From Sphingomicrobium nitratireducens (GTDB lineage Bacteria > Pseudomonadota > Alphaproteobacteria > Sphingomonadales > Sphingomonadaceae), in contig NZ_JANJZA010000001.1 of the NCBI RefSeq assembly GCF_026157035.1, positions 1,839,001 to 1,903,000 on the forward strand: a DNA stretch of 64,000 bases. Reading direction: 5' to 3'. Within the stretch, counting starts at the first letter, position 1. The number at the start of each line of letters is the position of its first letter. The notes beneath the pieces are model-generated. The model was not told the origin of the DNA and did no database searches. It saw only the letters and a program-made list of their open reading frames with translations. The translations under genes were made by a program, and so were the position numbers. This document shows positions 51,039-61,913 of this stretch, one piece after another.

Positions 51039-51694
51039 CAGCTGTCGGCGCTGTCCTCGGCGACCTCGTCGCTCTCGGTCGCGACCGTCTCGGTCACCAT
51101 CGGCGCGGCCGGGAGCGGGCCCCCGAGGCGCGCGGCGAGAATCTTGGTCGGCTGCGCGGGCGGTTCGCCCGGCGCGATCGCGTCGACCGCGTCCATGCCG
51201 CCCATCACGCGGCCGACGACGGTGTAGTCGAAGTCGAGTTTCAGCACGCTGTCGAACATGATGTAGAACTGGCTGTTGGCGCTGTTCTCGTCCTCGGCGC
51301 GGGCCATGGCGAGCGCGCCGCGCACGTGCGGCAGGCGATTGAATTCGGCCGGAAGATCGGGGAGCGAGGAGCCGCCCGAGCCGTTACCCGCCGGATCGCC
51401 GCCCTGCGCCATGAAATTGGGGATCACGCGATGGAAGCTCAGGCCGTTGTAAAAGCCCGAGCTGGCCAGCTGCTGGATCCGATAGACGTGCAGCGGGGCG
51501 ACGTCGGGACGCAGCAGCACCTCGACCGTGCCGCCGTTCGACAGGTCGAGGTAGAGGTGGTTGGCTGGATCGGCTTTGATCTCGTCGGGCGCCTTGTGCG
51601 AGACATATTTGGGCAGCGGAAGTGGGTCCTTCGCGACCGCAGGCGCGCTCATCGCCGCCAGACCGAGAGCCAAACCGAAAACCAACTTGCGCAT
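51038..51694 (-). CDS. Periplasmic cyclophilin-type peptidyl-prolyl isomerase
   Basis: 218 residues from ATG 51694, with GGAGGGGAAG upstream. A clear signal peptide ('[18 protein letters not shown]') targets it to the periplasm. The catalytic core is visible: '[15 protein letters not shown]' contains the active Arg and Phe/Met, then '[19 protein letters not shown]' (pattern A-M-A-x-x-x-x-x-x-x-S-Q-F-Y). A short acidic C-terminal tail follows. It helps fold secreted proteins. First of a three-gene unit with queA and tgt. Confidence 0.93.
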
Positions 51695-51794
51695 GTCTTC
51701 CCCTCCACCGGTAAATGCCTGCACCGCCTAGCGAAAAGGCCGGCGGCTCGCCAGCCCCTTTAGCGCTGCAAAGATGAATGGCGGATGGCGCTGC

Positions 51795-52277
51795 CTAGAG
51801 CTTGGCGGCGACGTCGGCGGCGACCGCGGGCGTCACGAACTTGTCGATCGGCCCGCCGTAGCGCGCGATCTCCTTGACCAGCCTGGAGGCGATCGGTTGG
51901 AGCGAAACGTCGGCCATCAGGAAGACGGTCTCGATTTCGTCGTTCAGCTGCTGGTTCATGCCCGCCATCTGATATTCGTATTCGAAATCCGCGACCGCGC
52001 GCAGACCGCGCACGATCAGCGAGGCGTCCTGGCTTTGCGCGAAGTCCATCAGCAGCGAATCGAACGAGACGACGTCGATCTCGCCGGGCAGCCCCTCGAC
52101 TTCGCGGCGAACCATGTCGAGCCGCTCCTCGACCGTGAACATGGGCGATTTTGACGGGTTGGTGGTGACCCCGATGACCAGCCGGTCGACGAGGTGCGCC
52201 GAGCGCCGGATGATGTCGAGATGCCCCAGCGTGATGGGGTCGAACGTGCCGGGATAAACGCCGATGCGCCGGGTCAT
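51795..52277 (-). CDS. coaD: Phosphopantetheine adenylyltransferase
   Basis: 160 residues. Fourth step of CoA synthesis. 'VYPGTFDPITLGHLDIIRR' holds the H-x-G-H-like nucleotide motif (T-x-G-H form), and 'SLIVRGLRAVADFEYEYQM' and 'SSxxxRE'-type end ('QPIASRLVKEIA') follow. Start 52277 lies only one base after the ispA stop, so it is coupled. A CoA-pyrophosphatase-type NUDIX gene also lies in this window, at 12740. Confidence 0.96.
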   Translation of the reverse strand: MTRRIGVYPGTFDPITLGHLDIIRRSAHLVDRLVIGVTTNPSKSPMFTVEERLDMVRREVEGLPGEIDVVSFDSLLMDFAQSQDASLIVRGLRAVADFEYEYQMAGMNQQLNDEIETVFLMADVSLQPIASRLVKEIARYGGPIDKFVTPAVAADVAAKL

Positions 52278-52278
52278 A

Positions 52279-53193
52279 TCAATGGTCCCTTTCCACCGCA
52301 TAGCGGGCGATGGCGCGAAGCAGGTCCGCTTCCTTGCCGTGGCCCGAGAGATGTTCGATCGCCTGGTCGACGAGCATGTCGGCCTGCGCGCGGGCACGCT
52401 CCTCGCCGAGCAGCGAGACGAAGGTCGCCTTACCGGCCGCAGCGTCCTTGCCGACCCGCTTGCCCGCCTTTTCCTCGTCGCCGCCATGGTCGATCAGGTC
52501 GTCGGCGATCTGGAAGGCGAGCCCGACATTGCGGGCATATCCGTGATAGGGGGTACGCTTGTCGGCGGGTAGACGCGCCATGATGCAGGCGGCCTCGACG
52601 CAATATTCGATCAGCGCGCCGGTCTTCAACTGCTGGAGCCGCGTGATCGCGCCGAGGTCGAGCTGCTCGCCTTCGGCGACGAGGTCCATCATCTGCCCGC
52701 CGGCCATGCCCTGCGGTCCCGACGCCCGCGCCAGCGCGCGCACCAGTTCGGTGCGGACGGAGGGACGCTCGTGCGTGGCCTCGTCGGCGAGGATGTCGAA
52801 GGCAAGCGCATGGAGGCTGTCGCCCGCGAGCACCGCGGTGCATTCGTCGAACGCCTTGTGGACGGTCGCCTTGCCGCGCCGCAGGTCGTCGTCGTCCATG
52901 CAGGGCAGGTCGTCGTGGATCAGCGAATAGACGTGGATCGCCTCGATCGCGGTGCCGACGCGCAGCGCACGCTCCTCGTCGATCGCGAACAGGCGCGCGG
53001 CGGCCACGGTGAGGAGCGGACGCATCCGCTTGCCCCCGCCGATCGCGGCATGACCCATCGCTTCATAGAGGCGGTCGCGGCGATCGCCGGGCAGCGCGAG
53101 AATAGTCGTGAACAGCGCATCGACCTTGGCGGCGACGCGCGCGGCTTCCTCGCCCAGGAGCGGCGGAAGTCCGGCCACGGCCTCAGCCGGCAT
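52279..53193 (-). CDS. ispA: Farnesyl diphosphate synthase / polyprenyl synthetase
   Basis: 304 residues. It condenses isopentenyl and allylic diphosphates. First Asp-rich motif 'LIHDDLPCMDDDDLRRG' and second 'QIADDLIDHGGDEE' are both present. The two residues before the first motif and the overall length fit short-chain (C15) synthases. It begins inside xseB by 11 bases, a pairing common in bacteria that form an xseB-ispA unit leading toward isoprenoid synthesis. No dxs follows here; coaD does. Confidence 0.95.
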   Translation of the reverse strand: MPAEAVAGLPPLLGEEAARVAAKVDALFTTILALPGDRRDRLYEAMGHAAIGGGKRMRPLLTVAAARLFAIDEERALRVGTAIEAIHVYSLIHDDLPCMDDDDLRRGKATVHKAFDECTAVLAGDSLHALAFDILADEATHERPSVRTELVRALARASGPQGMAGGQMMDLVAEGEQLDLGAITRLQQLKTGALIEYCVEAACIMARLPADKRTPYHGYARNVGLAFQIADDLIDHGGDEEKAGKRVGKDAAAGKATFVSLLGEERARAQADMLVDQAIEHLSGHGKEADLLRAIARYAVERDH

Positions 53194-53431
53194 CGAACTG
53201 GGCGGCACCGCTCGGCTGCCCCTTCTCGTCGAAGGTCAGCTGTTCGATCCGCATGCGCGCATCCTTGAGGCGCGCCTCGCAATGCTTCTTGAGCGCTTCG
53301 CCGCGCTGGTAGAGCGCGATCGAGGCGTCGAGGCTCTCGTCCCCCGCCTCGAGCGAGCGGACGATGGTTTCGAGTTCGGCGAGCGCGGCCTCGAAATCGA
53401 GGCTCGCAACATCGGGTTTCTGGTCGGTCAT
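53183..53431 (-). CDS. xseB: Exodeoxyribonuclease VII small subunit
   Basis: 82 residues. 'FEAALAELETIVRSLEAGDESLDASIALYQRGEAL' contains the family pattern (L-E-x-I-V-x-x-L-E-x-G-x-x-x-L-x-x-S-I-x-L-Y-x-R-G). It binds the large subunit XseA (absent here). Its end overlaps ispA by 11 bases, so translation is coupled. Confidence 0.95.
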   Translation of the reverse strand: MTDQKPDVASLDFEAALAELETIVRSLEAGDESLDASIALYQRGEALKKHCEARLKDARMRIEQLTFDEKGQPSGAAQFDAG

Positions 53432-53462
53432 GGCGCGACTGTGCCGAGGGACCGGCCCCGAA

Positions 53463-54152
53463 TCAATGCTTGAACGGGTCCTTGATGCCCGGGACGATCT
53501 CGTCCGACCCGTCGTCGGCCTCGGCGGCCAGCGCGGCTTCGGCCTGGGCGGCTTGGCGCTCGCGCTCGGCGCGCAGCTGGCTGATCAGCGCTTCGCGGTC
53601 CTCGGCGCTCGGCGCGGTGTCGGCCACGGCGTTACCACTGGCCTTGGCCGCCTTGGCGACCGCGGCATCGAGTTCGCGCTGCGAGGTCAGGCCGAGGGTG
53701 ACCGGATCCTTGGGCTGGATGTTGGCCATGTTCCAGTGCGAGCGGTCGCGGATCGAGGCGATCGTGGTACGCGTGGTGCCGATCAGCTTGGAAATTTGGC
53801 CGTCGGTGACGTCGGGGTGGTTCTTGATGATCCACGCGATGCCGTCGGGCTTGTCCTGGCGCTTGGAGACCGGCGTGTAGCGCGGGCCCTTGGTGCGCAC
53901 CGGCGCGTCGTTCGCCTTGATGATGTGGAGACGATAGTCGCCGTCGGCCTGGCCCTTCTCGATCTCCTCGTGGGTCAGCTCGCCCGCACGGATGGGATCG
54001 CGCCCGGTCAGCTTGGTCGCGGCGGTATCGTCGGCAATCGCCTGCACCTCGAGGATGTGAAGACCGCAGAATTCCGCGATCTGGGTGAAGCTCAGCGAAG
54101 TATTGTCGACCAGCCAGGCGGCGGTAGCGTGCGGCATGAGGGGGTGGGCCAC
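53463..54152 (-). CDS. trcR: Cell-cycle transcriptional regulator TrcR (DUF1013)
   Basis: 229 residues from a GTG start at 54152 with a textbook GGAGG. 'SLSFTQIAEFCGLHILEVQAIAD' is an HTH-like segment, and a second HTH in 'VTDGQISKLIGTTRTTIASIRDR' with 'SHWN' is the DUF1013 hallmark. TrcR in Caulobacter binds RNA polymerase at cell-cycle promoters. The C-terminal 70 residues are Ala/Glu/Arg-rich and could form a coiled coil. Alone on its strand, about 30 bases before the xseB promoter region. Confidence 0.93.
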   Translation of the reverse strand: MAHPLMPHATAAWLVDNTSLSFTQIAEFCGLHILEVQAIADDTAATKLTGRDPIRAGELTHEEIEKGQADGDYRLHIIKANDAPVRTKGPRYTPVSKRQDKPDGIAWIIKNHPDVTDGQISKLIGTTRTTIASIRDRSHWNMANIQPKDPVTLGLTSQRELDAAVAKAAKASGNAVADTAPSAEDREALISQLRAERERQAAQAEAALAAEADDGSDEIVPGIKDPFKH

Positions 54153-54320
54153 GGTGGATCCTCCAAAAACAATAAGGGCCGCCCCTCCCCGGGACGGCCA
54201 GCGTCGGGGGACGATGTAGGCTTTTCGCGCCAAGAGAGCAAGACACGCTTGAATTGCTCGTTGCGGACAGTTGCGGACACGTATCGAAAATTAACTGGTG
54301 TTAAAGATTCGACTCGTTAA

Positions 54321-54611
54321 ATGGCATTTTCAAGAGTTGCGTTGTTCGGGAAGTTAATCGTGGAATTCCGCTTCAAGAAGATCGGCTGGTGGTCGAGGTT
54401 GCGTGTCAGCCTCCCCGACCACGCGTTCCACGTCTACCATGGCGGGCAATGGCTGGGTTACGTCTGGCGCGCGGGGCCTGGTCTGTGGCACGCCGACGTC
54501 GAGGCGGCCATGGAACAGCGCGCCAGCGTCAGCGGCGTCACGCGCGATCGCGCGGCCGAAGCACTCAAGGCGCGCGTGCTCGCGACCTCTGCCGGAACGG
54601 GTGAAGCCTAG
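54321..54611 (+). CDS. Small hypothetical protein (96 residues)
   Basis: 96 residues, basic N-terminus ('FRFKKIGWWSRLRV') and an aromatic core ('FHVYHGGQWLGYVW'). No signal peptide or known motif. It is supported as real mainly because its stop forms the same CTAG palindrome with the convergent gene as other convergent pairs here, and codon use is normal. No clear ribosome site. Function unknown. Confidence 0.5.
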   Translation: MAFSRVALFGKLIVEFRFKKIGWWSRLRVSLPDHAFHVYHGGQWLGYVWRAGPGLWHADVEAAMEQRASVSGVTRDRAAEALKARVLATSAGTGEA

Positions 54612-55846
54612 GCCAGCGCCGCGTCGAGGTCGGCGAGGATGTCCTCTGGCGCTTCCAGGCCCACCGAAAGACGGACCAGCCCTTCCGAAATGCCGTGAAG
54701 CGCGCGCGCCTCGGGCGCGTAGGTCGAATGGGTCATCGAGGCGGGGTGCTGGATCAGCGTCTCGGCATTGCCGAGGCTGACCGCGCAATGGATCAGCTCG
54801 ACGCGGCGGATGAGATCCATGCCGGCGCCCATGCCGCCCTTCAGTTCGAATGCGACCATACCGCCGAAATCGGCCATCTGGCGCTTGGCGACTGCGTGGC
54901 CCGGATCGTTTTCGAGGCCCGGGTAGAAGACCGTGTCGACCGCAGGGTGCGCGTCGAGCCAGCGCGCGACGATGCCGGCGCTGTGCGAATGACGCTCCAT
55001 GCGCAGCGGCAGCGTCTTCAGACCGCGCATCACCAGCATGGCGGCCAGCGGGTTCATCACCGCGCCGGTCATGTCCTTGAGGCCCTTCATGCGGATCTCG
55101 CCGATCAGCTCGGCCGAGCCCGCGACGATACCCGCGACGACGTCGCCGTGACCGCCCAGATACTTGGTCGCGCTGTGCACGACGAGGTCGGCGCCGAACG
55201 AGATGGGACGCGTGAGGTATGGCGTCGCATAGGTGTTGTCGACGATGGTCAGCGCGCCGCCGCCGCGCGCCAGCGAAGACACGGCTTCGATGTCGACGAT
55301 GCGCATATTGGGGTTGGCGGGCGTCTCGAAATAGACCGCGCGGGTTTTCGGCCCGATCGCTGCGGCAAGCGCGTCGAGATCGGTCAAGTCGACGTGGCGC
55401 ACGACGATGCCGAACTTGGCGAGGCCTTCGTGGAGCAGCGCGTAGGTACAGCCGTAGAGCGTCTTGTCGGCGACCAGCTCGTCACCGGGCGACAGCAGCG
55501 TCCACAGCGCCGCCGAGATCGCGCCCATTCCAGAGCCGGTGCCCAGCGCGGCTTCGGCGCCTTCGAGCACCGCGATGCGGCGTTCGAGCAAGTCGACGGT
55601 CGGGTTGGAGATGCGCGAATAGATGTGGCCGCCTTCCTCGCCCGCGAAGCGTGCGCCGAGCGTTTCGGCGGTCTGGGTGGTGAAGGTCGAGGAGAAATGC
55701 ACCGGGGCGCTCAGCGCGCCCTGTTCGTCGGCAGGATCGTACCCGGCGTGAATCGCCTCGGTCGCAAAAGCGCGGTCGCGGCGGCCTTCGCTCTTGGCGG
55801 CGGCTTGGTTCTCGCGGTCGATCATGTCGAAGAAATCGGTGGCCAT
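54608..55846 (-). CDS. mdeA: Methionine gamma-lyase
   Basis: 412 residues, PLP enzyme of the Cys/Met-metabolism family. The order 'GHIYSRISNPTVDLLE', 'TLYGCT' with Cys133 (the Cys that marks gamma-lyases), PLP-Lys228 in 'HSATKYLGGHGD' and 'GLKDMTGAV' fits Pseudomonas MdeA closely by eye. It would split methionine to 2-oxobutanoate, methanethiol and ammonia. A Lrp-type gene is divergent, as in the Pseudomonas mdeR-mdeA pair. A sulfhydrylase role (MetZ) is the main alternative. Start 55846; an ATG five codons upstream has no ribosome site. Confidence 0.86.
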   Translation of the reverse strand: MATDFFDMIDRENQAAAKSEGRRDRAFATEAIHAGYDPADEQGALSAPVHFSSTFTTQTAETLGARFAGEEGGHIYSRISNPTVDLLERRIAVLEGAEAALGTGSGMGAISAALWTLLSPGDELVADKTLYGCTYALLHEGLAKFGIVVRHVDLTDLDALAAAIGPKTRAVYFETPANPNMRIVDIEAVSSLARGGGALTIVDNTYATPYLTRPISFGADLVVHSATKYLGGHGDVVAGIVAGSAELIGEIRMKGLKDMTGAVMNPLAAMLVMRGLKTLPLRMERHSHSAGIVARWLDAHPAVDTVFYPGLENDPGHAVAKRQMADFGGMVAFELKGGMGAGMDLIRRVELIHCAVSLGNAETLIQHPASMTHSTYAPEARALHGISEGLVRLSVGLEAPEDILADLDAALA

Positions 55847-55962
55847 TTCGGGCGACTCCATGGGTGATGATGCTGTTCGAAAGACAAAATATGCGCAATG
55901 TCGCAGCATGAGTGACCAATGATGTCTGGTTACTGCGTGAAATTTGGCATAACCTGCCAATC

Positions 55963-56424
55963 ATGAAGCTGGACAAGACCGATATCGCCATCTTGCGCGC
56001 CCTCCAGGAGGACGGGCGCCAGTCGAATCTCGCCTTGGCGGAGAAGGTGCACCTCTCCCCCTCCCCCTGCCTGCGCCGCGTGCGCCAGCTCGAGGAAGCG
56101 GGCGTCATCCGCGGATACACCGCGATCCTCGACGAAAAGGCCTACGGGCTGCCGCTTACCTTGTTCGTGCGCATTTCGCTCGAACGCCATTCGAGCGAGG
56201 CGGTCGAGGGGTTCGAGGAGGCGATCGCGGGGCTCGAGGAGGTGGTCGAGTGCCACCTTCTAACCGGCAGCGCGGACTATCTCCTGCGCGTCGTCGTTGC
56301 CGACCTCGACGATTACCAGCGCTTCATGCGTGAGGAGATCCACCAAATTACGGGCGTGTCGTCGATCGAGACGAGCTTCTCCCTGAAGCGCGTCAAGGAA
56401 GCGCGCGTCTATCGCAAACCCTAA
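55963..56424 (+). CDS. Lrp/AsnC-family regulator, probably of methionine gamma-lyase
   Basis: 153 residues from ATG 55963. HTH at about 1-55 ('LDKTDIAILRALQEDGRQSNLALAEKVHLSPSPCLRRVRQLE'; pattern S-x-S-x-C-x-x-R-V-x-x-L-E) and the RAM/effector domain with 'TGSADYLLRVVV' after it. In Pseudomonas a Lrp-type MdeR activates mdeA, and this gene sits in the same divergent place. It ends in an overlap with the convergent oxidoreductase stop (56421-56424). Confidence 0.9.
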   Translation: MKLDKTDIAILRALQEDGRQSNLALAEKVHLSPSPCLRRVRQLEEAGVIRGYTAILDEKAYGLPLTLFVRISLERHSSEAVEGFEEAIAGLEEVVECHLLTGSADYLLRVVVADLDDYQRFMREEIHQITGVSSIETSFSLKRVKEARVYRKP

Positions 56425-57416
56425 GTCGTCGTCAGCACGATCTTGCCGACATGGTCGCCCGCTTCCATCCGGGCGTGCGCCGCTCCGGCTTCTTCCAGCG
56501 GATAGGCCTTGTCCATGGCGGGGTGCAGGCGGTTGCCCTCGACATAGGGCCACACCGTCTCGAGAAGCGTGTCGCGCACCATGCCCTTATAGTCGAGGCC
56601 GCGCGGCCGCAGCGTCGAGCCGGTCAGGATCAGGCGGCGGCGCATCACGTCCATGATGTTGACGCTGGCCTCGGCGCCGCGCTGGAAGGCGATCGAGACG
56701 TGACGCCCGCCGAGCGCAAGGCAGGCCAGGTTGCGCGGGACATAGTCGCCGCCGACCATGTCGAGCACGACGTCGACCCCGCGCCCCTCGGTCATGTCCT
56801 TGACCCGGCTCTCGAACTCTTCGGTCCTGTAGTTGATCGCCTGGTTGGCGCCCAAATCGAGCGCCGCCTCGCATTTTTCCTCGCTGCCGCAAGTGACGAT
56901 GACCTGCAGCCCGAACAGGCGCGCGAGCTTGATCGCCATCGTCCCGATGCCGCTGGTCCCGCCATGCACGAGGACGATGTCGCCGTCGGCGGCGAAGCCT
57001 CGTTCGAACAGGTTGGTCCACACGGTGAACAGCGTCTCGGGCAGCGCCGCGGCTTCTTCCATCGAAAGGATTTCGGGGACGTCGAGCAGGGTCTCGACAG
57101 GCGCGAGGCAATAGTCGGCATAGCCGCCGCCCGCGACAAGTGCGCACACCTTGCGGCCGATCCAGTGGGTCGCCCCCTCGCCTCCTGCGACCACCTCGCC
57201 CGCAATCTCGAGACCGGGCGTGTCTGGCGCGCCCGGCGGGGGCGGATAGAGGCCCATGCGCTGGAGCACGTCGGGGCGGTTGACGCCGGCCGCGGCGACG
57301 CGGACGAGCACTTCGCGAGGGCCCGGCCGGGGCACCGGCAGCTCGGCGATCTGCAACTGTTCGGGACCTCCGGGAGCCGCGATCGCGATCGCGCGCATCG
57401 TCGTGGGCAGGCTCAA
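56421..57416 (-). CDS. NAD(P)H quinone oxidoreductase (zeta-crystallin/PIG3 type)
   Basis: 331 residues of the zinc-free medium-chain dehydrogenase family. 'VAAAGVNRPDVLQRMGLYPPPPG' near the N-terminus (with R-P-D in place of the zinc Cys) and the Rossmann 'VLVHGGTSGIGTMAIKLA' identify the quinone oxidoreductase group; 'GRHVSIAF' follows. It reduces quinones or enones with NADPH. Divergent from DUF1192. Confidence 0.9.
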   Translation of the reverse strand: MSLPTTMRAIAIAAPGGPEQLQIAELPVPRPGPREVLVRVAAAGVNRPDVLQRMGLYPPPPGAPDTPGLEIAGEVVAGGEGATHWIGRKVCALVAGGGYADYCLAPVETLLDVPEILSMEEAAALPETLFTVWTNLFERGFAADGDIVLVHGGTSGIGTMAIKLARLFGLQVIVTCGSEEKCEAALDLGANQAINYRTEEFESRVKDMTEGRGVDVVLDMVGGDYVPRNLACLALGGRHVSIAFQRGAEASVNIMDVMRRRLILTGSTLRPRGLDYKGMVRDTLLETVWPYVEGNRLHPAMDKAYPLEEAGAAHARMEAGDHVGKIVLTTT

Positions 57417-57484
57417 CGCGAAACTCCTAGCAAGACGTGAGTCGGCTTATTGACTCGGGGGGCGCACGGGTCAACGCTGCTGCC

Positions 57485-57676
57485 ATGGACGAAGAAGACG
57501 ACTTCCGCGCCGACGATCCCATCAACCTGCTCGGCAAGGAAGACCTCGACCCTCTCTCGCTCGCCGAACTCGACAGCCGCGTGGCGCTCCTGAAGGCCGA
57601 GATCGTGCGCACCGAGGCCCACAAGGCCGGCAAGTCCAGCCATCTCAGCGCCGCGGACGCCCTGTTCAAGAAATGA
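57485..57676 (+). CDS. DUF1192 family protein
   Basis: 63 residues. 'MDEEDDFRADDPI' then 'LDPLSLAELDSRVALLKAEIVRTEA' is the DUF1192 pattern: an acidic head and one long helix that may form a coiled coil. Common in alphaproteobacteria, with no assigned role. It lies 93 bases upstream of clpA. Confidence 0.85.
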   Translation: MDEEDDFRADDPINLLGKEDLDPLSLAELDSRVALLKAEIVRTEAHKAGKSSHLSAADALFKK

Positions 57677-57769
57677 GGCGTGCGGGGGGCCTTTGCCGAC
57701 CGTTTCGGGGCTCGCCCTTGATTGCCCCCGCCGCCCTCCCGATGTTGTTTGGGTAAGGAGAAGTCATCG

Positions 57770-60127
57770 ATGCCCAGTTTCGCCCGTGAACTCGAACAGA
57801 CGCTGCACAACGCCCTCGGCGAGGCGTCCAAGCGCCGCCACGAATACGCGACGCTCGAGCATCTCCTGATCGCGCTGATCGACGACGAGCATGCCGCGCA
57901 GGTGATGGCGGCCTGCGGAGTCGACCGCGAGGAATTGCGCGCGACGGTCAAGCAGTATCTCGACAGCGAACTGGGTGCGCTGGTGTCCGACAGCGCGACC
58001 GATCCCAACCCCACCAGCGGCTTCCAGCGCGTCGTCCAGCGCGCCATTCTTCACGTCCAGTCGTCGGGCCGCGACGAGGTGACGGGGGCGAACCTGCTGG
58101 TCGCGCTCTTCTCCGAGCGCGAGAGCTATGCAGTCTATTTCCTCCAGCAGCAGGACATGAGCCGGCTCGATGCGGTGACCTATATCAGCCACGGCGTGGG
58201 CAAGGGCGAGCCGAGCATCTCGGAGACGCCCGAGACCTCTTCCAACGACGAGCCGACCGAGACTAAGTCAAGCGACAAGAAGGAGAGCGCGCTCCAGCAG
58301 TTCACGGTGAACCTCAACCAGAAGGCCAAGGACGGCAAGATCGACCCCCTGATCGGGCGATCGAGCGAAGTCGACCGGACTATCCAGATCCTGTGTCGCC
58401 GCTCGAAGAACAACCCGCTCTATGTAGGCGATCCGGGCGTCGGCAAGACCGCGATCGCGGAAGGCCTCGCGCGCAAGATCATCGAAGGCGACGTCCCCGA
58501 CGTGCTCAAGGAAGCGGTCATCTACGCGCTCGACATGGGCGCGCTCCTCGCCGGCACGCGCTATCGCGGCGACTTCGAGGAGCGGTTGAAGCAGGTCGTC
58601 ACCGAGCTCGAGAAGATGCCCCACGCGGTACTGTTCATCGACGAGATTCACACGGTGATCGGCGCGGGCGCGACCTCGGGCGGCGCGATGGATGCGTCGA
58701 ACCTCCTGAAACCTGCGCTGTCGTCGGGCGCGATCCGCTGCATCGGGTCGACCACCTACAAGGAATTCCGCAACCATTTCGAGAAGGACCGCGCCCTGCT
58801 GCGGCGCTTCCAGAAGATCGACATCACCGAGCCGACGGTCGAGGACACGATCAAGATCCTGATGGGCCTGCGGTCCAATTTCGAGGAACACCACAAGGTC
58901 CGCTACCTGCCCGATGCGATCAAGAGCGCGGTCGAACTGTCGGACCGCTACATCAACGACCGCAAGCTGCCCGACAAGGCGATCGACGTGATCGACGAAG
59001 TCGGCGCGATGCAGATGCTCAAGCCGCCGTCCAAGCGCAAGAAGACCATCGCGGTCGCCGACATCGAGGCGGTCGTGGCGACGATGGCGCGCATCCCGCC
59101 CAAGAGCGTGTCGACCGACGACAAGCGCGTGCTCGAGACGCTCGAGACCGACCTCAAGCGCGTCGTGTTCGGGCAGGACATCGCGATCGAGAAGCTCGCC
59201 TCCGCGATCAAGCTGTCGCGTGCGGGCCTGCGCGATCCTGACAAGCCGATCGGCAACTATCTCTTTTCGGGGCCCACCGGCGTCGGCAAGACCGAGGTCG
59301 CGCGCCAGCTCGCCTCGATCATGGGCATCCCGCTCCAGCGCTTCGACATGTCCGAATATATGGAGCGCCACGCGGTCAGCCGCCTGATCGGCGCGCCTCC
59401 GGGCTATGTCGGCTACGATCAGGGCGGCCTCCTGACCGACGCGGTCGACCAGCATCCGCACTCGGTGCTGTTGCTCGACGAGATCGAGAAGGCGCACCCC
59501 GACCTGTTCAACATCCTCCTTCAGGTGATGGACAACGGGCAGCTGACCGACCACCACGGCAAGACGGTCGATTTCCGCAACACTATCCTCATCATGACGA
59601 CCAATGCGGGCGCTGCCGACATGGCGCGCGAGAGCATCGGTTTCGGCAACGTCACGCGCGAGGACGCGCAGGAAGACGCGGTCAAGAAGATGTTCACGCC
59701 CGAGTTCCGCAACCGTCTCGATGCGGTGGTCCCGTTCGGCTACCTGCCGCCCGCGGTGGTCGCGCGAGTGGTCGACAAGTTCATCCTCCAGCTCGAACTG
59801 CAGCTTGCCGACCGCAACGTGCACATCGACCTCGACGACAAGGCGCGCGAGTGGCTCGTCGCGAAGGGATACGACAAGCTCTACGGTGCTCGTCCGATGG
59901 CGCGCCTGGTGCAGGAGAAGATCAAGCAGCCGCTCGCCGAGGAACTATTGTTCGGCAAGCTTGTCGATGGCGGCGAGGTCAAGGTGTTCATCAAGGACGA
60001 CAAGCCGGTCTTCGAGATCGTGCCGACCCCGCCCAAGCCCAAGCGCAAGCCGCCCGCGAAGAAGAAGCCCGCGGCCAGGAAGGCGGCGCCGCGCAAGAAG
60101 GACACTGCGGAAAAGTCCGGCGAATAG
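57770..60127 (+). CDS. clpA: ATP-dependent Clp protease ATP-binding subunit ClpA
   Basis: 785 residues from ATG 57770, with AAGGAG upstream. The N-domain (1-140) is the ClpN repeat. Two AAA+ rings carry Walker A G-D-P-G-V-G-K-T at 220-227 and G-P-T-G-V-G-K-T at 501-508, with arginine-finger regions. The ClpP-docking loop Ile-Gly-Phe is at 623-625, so it feeds ClpP. The C-terminal 35 residues form an unusual Lys/Pro/Ala-rich tail ending 'KKDTAEKSGE', absent from E. coli ClpA. No clpS precedes it here. A strong terminator follows. Confidence 0.94.
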   Translation: MPSFARELEQTLHNALGEASKRRHEYATLEHLLIALIDDEHAAQVMAACGVDREELRATVKQYLDSELGALVSDSATDPNPTSGFQRVVQRAILHVQSSGRDEVTGANLLVALFSERESYAVYFLQQQDMSRLDAVTYISHGVGKGEPSISETPETSSNDEPTETKSSDKKESALQQFTVNLNQKAKDGKIDPLIGRSSEVDRTIQILCRRSKNNPLYVGDPGVGKTAIAEGLARKIIEGDVPDVLKEAVIYALDMGALLAGTRYRGDFEERLKQVVTELEKMPHAVLFIDEIHTVIGAGATSGGAMDASNLLKPALSSGAIRCIGSTTYKEFRNHFEKDRALLRRFQKIDITEPTVEDTIKILMGLRSNFEEHHKVRYLPDAIKSAVELSDRYINDRKLPDKAIDVIDEVGAMQMLKPPSKRKKTIAVADIEAVVATMARIPPKSVSTDDKRVLETLETDLKRVVFGQDIAIEKLASAIKLSRAGLRDPDKPIGNYLFSGPTGVGKTEVARQLASIMGIPLQRFDMSEYMERHAVSRLIGAPPGYVGYDQGGLLTDAVDQHPHSVLLLDEIEKAHPDLFNILLQVMDNGQLTDHHGKTVDFRNTILIMTTNAGAADMARESIGFGNVTREDAQEDAVKKMFTPEFRNRLDAVVPFGYLPPAVVARVVDKFILQLELQLADRNVHIDLDDKAREWLVAKGYDKLYGARPMARLVQEKIKQPLAEELLFGKLVDGGEVKVFIKDDKPVFEIVPTPPKPKRKPPAKKKPAARKAAPRKKDTAEKSGE

Positions 60128-60150
60128 TCTTCACCGAGGCTTCACAGCAG

Positions 60151-60180
60151 CGGCGCGGCCGTTATGGTCGCGCCGTTTCT
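60151..60180 (+). terminator. Rho-independent terminator after clpA
   Basis: A 10-bp stem (CGGCGCGGCC with GGTCGCGCCG, one G-T pair) and GTTAT loop are followed by TTTCTGTTT. It separates clpA from the M28 peptidase gene. Confidence 0.85.
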
Positions 60181-60197
60181 GTTTGTTGGAGCCTGCC

Positions 60198-61850
<1,653 letters not shown>

Positions 61851-61913
61851 GCCATTGCCACCTCGCGCCCCGGTCGCCAGCCTCGCACGCGGTTGAACGA
61901 CAGGGGACGAGGC

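Noticed and set aside
54695-55867. A 390-residue frame opposite the methionine gamma-lyase
   Set aside because: Antisense shadow; composition is skewed and no start site is visible.
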